Below are positions 58,879 to 64,000 of a DNA stretch of 64,000 bases, in pieces. Positions within the stretch are counted from its first letter, which is position 1. Each line of letters starts with the position of its first letter. The position numbers and the translations under genes were made by a program. The stretch is from Staphylococcus equorum (GTDB lineage Bacteria; Bacillota; Bacilli; Staphylococcales; Staphylococcaceae), in the NCBI RefSeq assembly GCF_001747895.1, contig NZ_LNNB01000026.1, forward strand, positions 1 to 64,000, written 5' to 3'. The notes beneath the pieces are model-generated. The model did no database searches, was not told where the DNA came from, and saw only the letters and a list, made by a program, of their open reading frames with translations.

Positions 58879-61392
58879 ATGCAAAAAGTAAAAAAAATTA
58901 TATTGAATCAAGCAAAACGGAAATTAAAATTTCTATTAGATCCAGTGAAGTTAAAAGCTAGAAGCAGATACACCCGCAATGTGATGCATTATGCAAAATT
59001 ATATAAAAATACTGAAGTAGATGAGCATTTTGTAATGTATCAAGTGCGAGATGGAAAAAGCATGACTGATAGTCCATATGCTATTTTCAACTATTTAATT
59101 CATGATAAGTCATTTGGAAAGTATCAGCATATATGGATTGTTAGTACACAAGCTCAGCAAAAAGCATATGCGAAAAAATATTGTAAGCAAAAAAATATAA
59201 AATTTATTATTAAAGAAAGCGAAGACTACTTATATTATTTAACTAAATGTAAGTATTTAATTAACAATGCGACTTTTCCAGCTTACTTCACTAAAAAACC
59301 AGAGCAAATTTATGTTAATACATGGCATGGTACACCATTAAAATTAATGGGACTTGATATAAAAGATAATTTGATAGAGACACAAAATACGATAAAAAAC
59401 TTTTTGAGTTCAGATTATCTTATTTCTCCCAATAGACACACTACAGAAATATTTGAAAATGCGTTTAAATTACAAGGCCTAAATGAAGAAGCAATCTTAG
59501 AAGTTGGTTATCCTAGAATTGATGCTACGTTTAATACCGATGAAAAAGAAGTGAAAAGAAAGTTGAAAAAACAGGGTATTAATGTGAGTAGTGATCCGAT
59601 ATTGTTGTTTTCACCAACATGGCGAGGGGCAGCCGTACATAATCCTGAAGATACATTAGAAGAAACCTTAGAAACAGTTAAAATATTGAATGAAACAACT
59701 AAGTACCAAGTGCTCTTAAAAGTGCATCCATTTATATTTGATAAAGCAAAAAATAATAAAAAATTAAAACCATATTTAGTGAATGATGGGTTTGATACTA
59801 ATGAATTGTTAAGCGTTGTTGATTTGCTTGTGACAGACTATTCTAGTATATTCTTCGATTTTTTAGTTACAGATAAACCGATTATTTTCTATACACCAGA
59901 CTATGAAGCGTATGAAGAAAGTAGAGGTCTGTATTTAGACGTAGACACTTTGCCCGGACCTTCTATACATACAACAGAAGCATTGGTTGAAGCGATTCAG
60001 AACGAAAAAACGGTTTTACCTAATTACCAAAAGAACTATGAGACTTATAAAGCACAGTTCGTTAATTTAGATGATGGACATGTGACAGAACGTGTTGTAA
60101 ATCAAGTGTTTAATAATATTAAAAAGCCAAATGAAGAAGATGTACAACCAAAGAAAAGTATCCTAATTTATCCTGGTGGTATGAAGCCTAATGGAATCAC
60201 GACATCAATCAATAATTTGTTAGAAAATATTAATTATGATCAATATGATGTAACTATTTTCACTCAATTGAGCAAAAATAAAGATGCTATTGAAAACATT
60301 AAAAATATTAATGAAAATGTTAGAGTTGTTTTGCGTAAAGGGCCATTATTAGCTACGACAACCGAATATTATAGAAATAAATTAGTACAAAATCGTAGTC
60401 TTAGAACGAAATTTGAAGAGAAAATATATCCAGATAATTTATATAAACGAGAATTCAGAAAAATATTTGGGAATTCAAAGTTTGATGTTGCTATTGATTT
60501 CAGTGGTTATGCGATGTTTTGGTCAGAATTAGTAATAGCAAGTGAAGCTAAAACAAAGCTCGTATATTTACACAGCGATATGAAAATGGATATGGAACGT
60601 ACAGTTAATGGTTTGAGACCACATTATGTTAATTTAAAAGGAATTATGTCAATGTACCCATTGTTTGACAAATTAGTGAGTGTATCTGAAGTAACAAAAG
60701 ACGAAAATCTGAAAAAGATAGGAAACAATAAAACAAATGAGAAGTATAAAGCAGCAGTTAATACAATCAATCTAGAAAAAATTAATGATCAAGTCAATGA
60801 TGATAATGATATCTTTATGAAGAATGGGGAAAGAGTGATTGTTAGGCAAATAGATAAGCATATATCAAGTGTACCTTTCCATGAAAAGGATTACAAAGTT
60901 ATGGCTATGGGACGTTTATCTCCTGAAAAGGGATTTGATAATTTAATTAAGTCATTTGAAGAAATAGTTAAAAATAATCCTTCTACAAAATTATATATCT
61001 TAGGCGACGGCCCTCTAAAAAATCAATTAAACAAATTAATAATATCATTGAATTTAACGGAAAATATATTCTTAATGGGACAAAAGAGAAATCCGTTTTA
61101 TATTATGAAAGAATGTGATTTATTTGTTTTGCCGTCATATTATGAAGGACAGTCAATGGTACTATTAGAAGCTTTAACAATTGGAATAAACGTACTTGCT
61201 TCAGATATTCCAGCGAATCAATATGTCTTAGACTATGGAAAATACGGAATGTTAAGTGACAACGACGCTGAAACCTTAACAACTAGCATTCAACAATTTA
61301 TAGACAATGATACGAATGAATATGCTGAATTTGATGCTGAAATTTACAACAAAGATGCAATTAATCAATTTTATAATTTATTTAGAAATTAA
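58879..61392 (+). CDS. TagF-type glycerophosphotransferase fused to a GT4 glycosyltransferase
   Basis: This 837-residue two-domain protein has the opposite domain order to the GT2/TagF fusions. Residues 1-410 match CDP-glycerol glycerophosphotransferases (TWHGTPLKLMG with H150, FSPTWRG, TDYSSIFFDF at 319-328). Residues 425-837 form a GT-B fold of family 4 (YPGGMKPNGITTSINNLL, MGRLSPEKGFDNLI, and the E-x7-E pair E756/E764 in YEGQSMVLLEA). One chain could thus add a polyol phosphate and a sugar to the same polymer. The first residues are basic and amphipathic, fitting membrane-surface binding. GGGAGTG precedes the ATG. Confidence 0.88.
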   Translation: MQKVKKIILNQAKRKLKFLLDPVKLKARSRYTRNVMHYAKLYKNTEVDEHFVMYQVRDGKSMTDSPYAIFNYLIHDKSFGKYQHIWIVSTQAQQKAYAKKYCKQKNIKFIIKESEDYLYYLTKCKYLINNATFPAYFTKKPEQIYVNTWHGTPLKLMGLDIKDNLIETQNTIKNFLSSDYLISPNRHTTEIFENAFKLQGLNEEAILEVGYPRIDATFNTDEKEVKRKLKKQGINVSSDPILLFSPTWRGAAVHNPEDTLEETLETVKILNETTKYQVLLKVHPFIFDKAKNNKKLKPYLVNDGFDTNELLSVVDLLVTDYSSIFFDFLVTDKPIIFYTPDYEAYEESRGLYLDVDTLPGPSIHTTEALVEAIQNEKTVLPNYQKNYETYKAQFVNLDDGHVTERVVNQVFNNIKKPNEEDVQPKKSILIYPGGMKPNGITTSINNLLENINYDQYDVTIFTQLSKNKDAIENIKNINENVRVVLRKGPLLATTTEYYRNKLVQNRSLRTKFEEKIYPDNLYKREFRKIFGNSKFDVAIDFSGYAMFWSELVIASEAKTKLVYLHSDMKMDMERTVNGLRPHYVNLKGIMSMYPLFDKLVSVSEVTKDENLKKIGNNKTNEKYKAAVNTINLEKINDQVNDDNDIFMKNGERVIVRQIDKHISSVPFHEKDYKVMAMGRLSPEKGFDNLIKSFEEIVKNNPSTKLYILGDGPLKNQLNKLIISLNLTENIFLMGQKRNPFYIMKECDLFVLPSYYEGQSMVLLEALTIGINVLASDIPANQYVLDYGKYGMLSDNDAETLTTSIQQFIDNDTNEYAEFDAEIYNKDAINQFYNLFRN

Positions 61393-61399
61393 ATTAAGT

Positions 61400-61430
61400 G
61401 GCAGATGTGTAAAAACATCTGTCATTTTTT
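61400..61430 (+). terminator. Terminator-like hairpin inside the polymer operon
   Basis: GGCAGATGT pairs with ACATCTGTC over a 6-nt loop and is followed by six T. The next gene starts 28 bp later in the same direction with no room for a promoter, so it may only reduce expression of that gene. Confidence 0.8.
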
Positions 61431-61457
61431 ATAAATCTATAGTAGGGGGTGATATAT

Positions 61458-63392
61458 ATGCAAATCTTTAGTGATTCAGAAAATATTATGATTAAAGATT
61501 TGGAGGAAGAGTTATTGTTTCTTAAAAAAGATGATAACTATTTGCCACTAAATAAAGAAAACCAAATATTTATGATTTCTTTAAATGAACTAAAACATTT
61601 TTTTGAAATTGAAAACAGTCCTTGTCATATTGTAAATAAGGAAGGGAATCCGCTTAAAGTAAGTCATCTAACATCCAACATACTATTTAAGGATAATTCA
61701 TATTTAGAAGATAAAGATGGAAATTATTATGTTTATATAGATAGTAATGAGGTTCTAACAATTGTTTTTAAAACAAAGCCTTCTATATTTAATTTTTATA
61801 ATAAAGATTGTGAAATAATTGATATATCCAAGGATAATAGCGCATTTTCATTGCAGTTTACATGTAAATATTTTAAACCAACTGTAGTTAAAGGACATAT
61901 TAAAGTTCGCAATCAAAAAATAGTCATACCATTTAAAGCAAGCTCGTTTGAGGTCATAGAAAAGCGACCTCATCTATTTCAAGTTGTCGCTAATATAAAG
62001 ATTGATTCGAATGTGATTCAGCAGTTAATAAAAAAATTTAAAGATATTAATAATTATAATACAGAAGCTTATGATCTCCATTTTAGTTACGAAATTCAAG
62101 AAATGCCTTTATCAACTTATGGACCAAGGATTAAGGCGACACATGAAGCACTTTTTGAACATAAAGATGAGCTGTGGGGAGAATTTGATGATAATAAAAT
62201 GTGTTTATTCAAACTGTATGCGACAGGAAATGGAAACTTATCATGTAGAATATTTATAGTGCCGAAACTTACTTATAGGTATTACAAAAATATGAAAAGT
62301 AATAAAGTGAAGATGAAAAACAATGAGAAACCTATTGTCATTTGCGTTGAGTATCCAGAAAAAGCACAAGATAATGGATTTGTATTTTTTAAATATTTAA
62401 TAGAACATTATAGTGAAAAATTTAATATCTATTATTTATTAACTGATAATAGTAAAGATATAGAGAATACAATAGGATATGAACGTAATATAATTCAATA
62501 CCAATCCATACAACATTTAAAATTATTAGAACAAGCAGATGTCATTATTCATTCGCATACGCCTAATTACGTTTTACCATATTTTACAAATTATTTTGAA
62601 AATATGGTAAAGAGCAAAAATAAAGTTTTTCTACAACATGGCATTATTGCTTCGAGAAATGTTAGTGATATATACGGAAGGAAAGAAACAAATGAATTCA
62701 CCAATTTATTTGTAGTATCTTCTGAAAGAGAAAAAAGAAAAGTTGTAGAAAATTATAATTATCCAGAAGCAGATGTAATTATTACAGGATTAGCAAGATT
62801 CGATGATATTATTATTCATAGGAATTCACCGATATTTACAAAAAAAAGTATATTAATTATGCCAACTTGGCGCAAAGAATTAACTCAATATACAGAAACA
62901 CAATTTAAAGAAAGTGAATTTTTCAAAGCGTATAATTCAGTATTAAATAATAAAATAATAGCAAGTTTAGTGATGGATGATGATTATAAAATAACTTTTT
63001 ATTTACATCGGAATTTACAAAAGTTCTCTCACTTATTTAATACTGAGTATGCCAGTGTTATTAGTGAAGGAGCGAAAAACGTTAATACGTTATTAAAAGA
63101 GAATGAACTGTTAATAACTGATTATTCAAGTGTAGGCTTTGATTTTGCTTTAATGCACAAAAAAGTCATTTATTATAGGCCATCAAGTTTAATAAGTGAA
63201 GAAATGACTGAAGAAAAACAAAGTCTATTACCAGGGGATATTATTAAAAAAGAAACTGATTTATTTAAAGAAATACAGTGCTTAAGGATGAAAGACAAAT
63301 ACAAAGAAGATATGAAGGCACTTTATAAATATGAAGATATTCATGCTTGTGAGCGTATAGTTGAAGAAATGATTAAAAGATTTAATATATAA
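61458..63392 (+). CDS. TagF-type CDP-glycerol glycerophosphotransferase family protein
   Basis: This 644-residue protein has a C-terminal half (about 285-644) that matches the TagB/TagF family: FLQHGII (H394), MPTWRKE, FYLHRNLQKFSHLF and TDYSSVGFDFALMHK at 554-568. The first 280 residues are beta-rich and unrecognised (repeated short strands such as NYYVYIDSNEVLTIVFKTK) and may bind the acceptor glycan. The ATG at 61458 follows TAGGGGGTG; a GTG at 61449 lies within that site and is rejected. It is the last gene of the epimerase operon and is followed by a strong terminator. Confidence 0.84.
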   Translation: MQIFSDSENIMIKDLEEELLFLKKDDNYLPLNKENQIFMISLNELKHFFEIENSPCHIVNKEGNPLKVSHLTSNILFKDNSYLEDKDGNYYVYIDSNEVLTIVFKTKPSIFNFYNKDCEIIDISKDNSAFSLQFTCKYFKPTVVKGHIKVRNQKIVIPFKASSFEVIEKRPHLFQVVANIKIDSNVIQQLIKKFKDINNYNTEAYDLHFSYEIQEMPLSTYGPRIKATHEALFEHKDELWGEFDDNKMCLFKLYATGNGNLSCRIFIVPKLTYRYYKNMKSNKVKMKNNEKPIVICVEYPEKAQDNGFVFFKYLIEHYSEKFNIYYLLTDNSKDIENTIGYERNIIQYQSIQHLKLLEQADVIIHSHTPNYVLPYFTNYFENMVKSKNKVFLQHGIIASRNVSDIYGRKETNEFTNLFVVSSEREKRKVVENYNYPEADVIITGLARFDDIIIHRNSPIFTKKSILIMPTWRKELTQYTETQFKESEFFKAYNSVLNNKIIASLVMDDDYKITFYLHRNLQKFSHLFNTEYASVISEGAKNVNTLLKENELLITDYSSVGFDFALMHKKVIYYRPSSLISEEMTEEKQSLLPGDIIKKETDLFKEIQCLRMKDKYKEDMKALYKYEDIHACERIVEEMIKRFNI

Positions 63393-63403
63393 ATGAAAAT
63401 CAG

Positions 63404-63467
63404 CAAAAACAATAGAAAAAACCCGTTCTAAAAATCAACTTTTAGGACGGGTTTTTCTATTGTTTTA
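63404..63467. terminator. Bidirectional terminator between convergent genes
   Basis: A very long hairpin (CAATAGAAAAA-CCCGTTCTAAAA with TTTTAGGACGGG-TTTTTCTATTG) separates the polymer operon from the acyltransferase gene on the other strand. Confidence 0.92.
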
Positions 63468-63475
63468 ATGTTAAA

Positions 63476-64000
63476 TTAGCTATGATTTTTATAGTTATTA
63501 ATAACCATTGATTGTAATGTATTTCTTCCTACAATTACTCTTACGTATGGAATAAAAGATAAGATAATCGCTAAACCAATACAAAAACCTAACGTAAACA
63601 CAGTCGTCAAAATAAAGAATGGAATTGGGTATGTCACGAATGATGCTAAAGATCTTGAAATATTATCTACAATAATTTGATGTGATAAGTAGATGAAAAA
63701 TGAAATTTCACTGATTAAAAATATAAATACAAGATTAAATTGAGTGAGTTTTTTGGCAACGTATATAACTAATATAAAGCTTACTGCTGAAAATAATAAT
63801 AAATCAAAACGATTAGATTCGTTCAAATGGACATCTAAGTAAAAGAAATTAAAAGCGATATATGAAATAGACATAATCCAAAGAAGTACAATCCATTTTA
63901 AATTATTTTTCAAAAATGCAATAACTGAATCATAGTATTTTCCAAAATAAAATCCAACTATAAAATAAAAAAGCCAATATAAAATAATCGTTCTACTAAA
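63476..64000 (-). CDS. Integral-membrane acyltransferase (acyltransferase-3 family), 5' part missing
   Basis: The C-terminal 174 residues are in the window; the frame stays open to the right edge, so the apparent TTG start at 63913 is internal. At least five membrane segments are seen, beginning with YWLFYFIVGFYFGKYYD and including YIAFNFFYL, LLLFSAVSFILVIYVAKKL, ISFFIYLSHQIIV and the last span TVFTLGFCIGLAIILSFI. Short FIYLSHQ before the last spans is typical of acyltransferase-3 proteins, such as OatA- and IcaC-like proteins that O-acylate surface glycans. Next to the polymer genes, acylation of that polymer is the simplest role. Confidence 0.75.
   Translation of the reverse strand, partial: FSRTIILYWLFYFIVGFYFGKYYDSVIAFLKNNLKWIVLLWIMSISYIAFNFFYLDVHLNESNRFDLLLFSAVSFILVIYVAKKLTQFNLVFIFLISEISFFIYLSHQIIVDNISRSLASFVTYPIPFFILTTVFTLGFCIGLAIILSFIPYVRVIVGRNTLQSMVINNYKNHS

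Noticed and set aside
63476..63913. 145-residue protein starting at TTG 63913
   Set aside because: The frame continues without a stop to the window edge and encodes further membrane segments, so this start is internal to a larger acyltransferase.

Overview
The window is a chromosomal segment of a low-GC Firmicute and almost certainly a Staphylococcus. The order 23S-5S / pdxR-pdxST-nupC / ctsR-mcsA-mcsB-clpC / radA-yacL-gltX-cysE-cysS-mrnC-rlmB-rae1-sigH-rpmG-secE-nusG / rplK-rplA-rplJ-rplL / rpoB-rpoC-ybxF-rpsL-rpsG-fusA-tuf is the classic staphylococcal housekeeping block, and the core proteins (RpoB, RpoC, FusA, RplK) closely resemble what I remember of S. aureus. McsB, SigH and everything after tuf differ from S. 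aureus, so a coagulase-negative species is more likely; I cannot name it from sequence alone.

Layout. 1-3439: end of an rRNA operon (spacer, 23S, 5S, terminator). 3440-4058: a gene-free patch with a decayed 5S copy and five copies of a small double-hairpin repeat. 4059-8263: vitamin B6 synthesis with its MocR-type regulator, then a nucleoside transporter. 8359-12926: the CtsR-controlled protein quality-control operon. 13275-23512: DNA repair, glutamyl- and cysteinyl-tRNA synthetases (the Cys pair behind a T-box), rRNA maturation enzymes, sigma-H, secE and nusG. 23513-39914: ribosomal proteins, RNA polymerase and elongation factors, with several structured mRNA leaders. The 23S processing stalk and the gene for Mini-RNase III (mrnC), the enzyme family that trims such stalks, both lie in this window.

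From 39975 the window becomes accessory. Three groups of AT-rich surface-polymer genes (40633-45358, 49826-52723, 57918 to the right edge) encode a GT2 glycosyltransferase, two GT2/CDP-glycerol-glycerophosphotransferase (TagF-type) fusions, a TagF-type/GT4 fusion, a further TagF-type enzyme, an XcbB/CpsF-like alpha/beta hydrolase, an NAD-dependent sugar epimerase and the end of an integral-membrane acyltransferase. Between them lie metabolic genes: an M20 amidohydrolase and kbl, two acetyltransferases, a CoA-transferase pair with 3-hydroxybutyrate dehydrogenase, and an ornithine-cyclodeaminase-family gene. The best reading is a variable teichoic-acid-like or capsule-like surface polymer locus built around a conserved amidohydrolase/kbl pair.

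The first polymer cassette (40633-45358) is bracketed by two decayed 3' ends of an ISL3-type transposase gene in the same orientation. The double-hairpin repeat occurs about eleven times in three clusters (after 5S, between nusG and rplK, after the first cassette). Its stems vary with compensating changes. One copy interrupts a 5S rRNA remnant, and another supplies the stop codon of the amidohydrolase gene. These repeats and the cassette are the least ordinary parts of the window.
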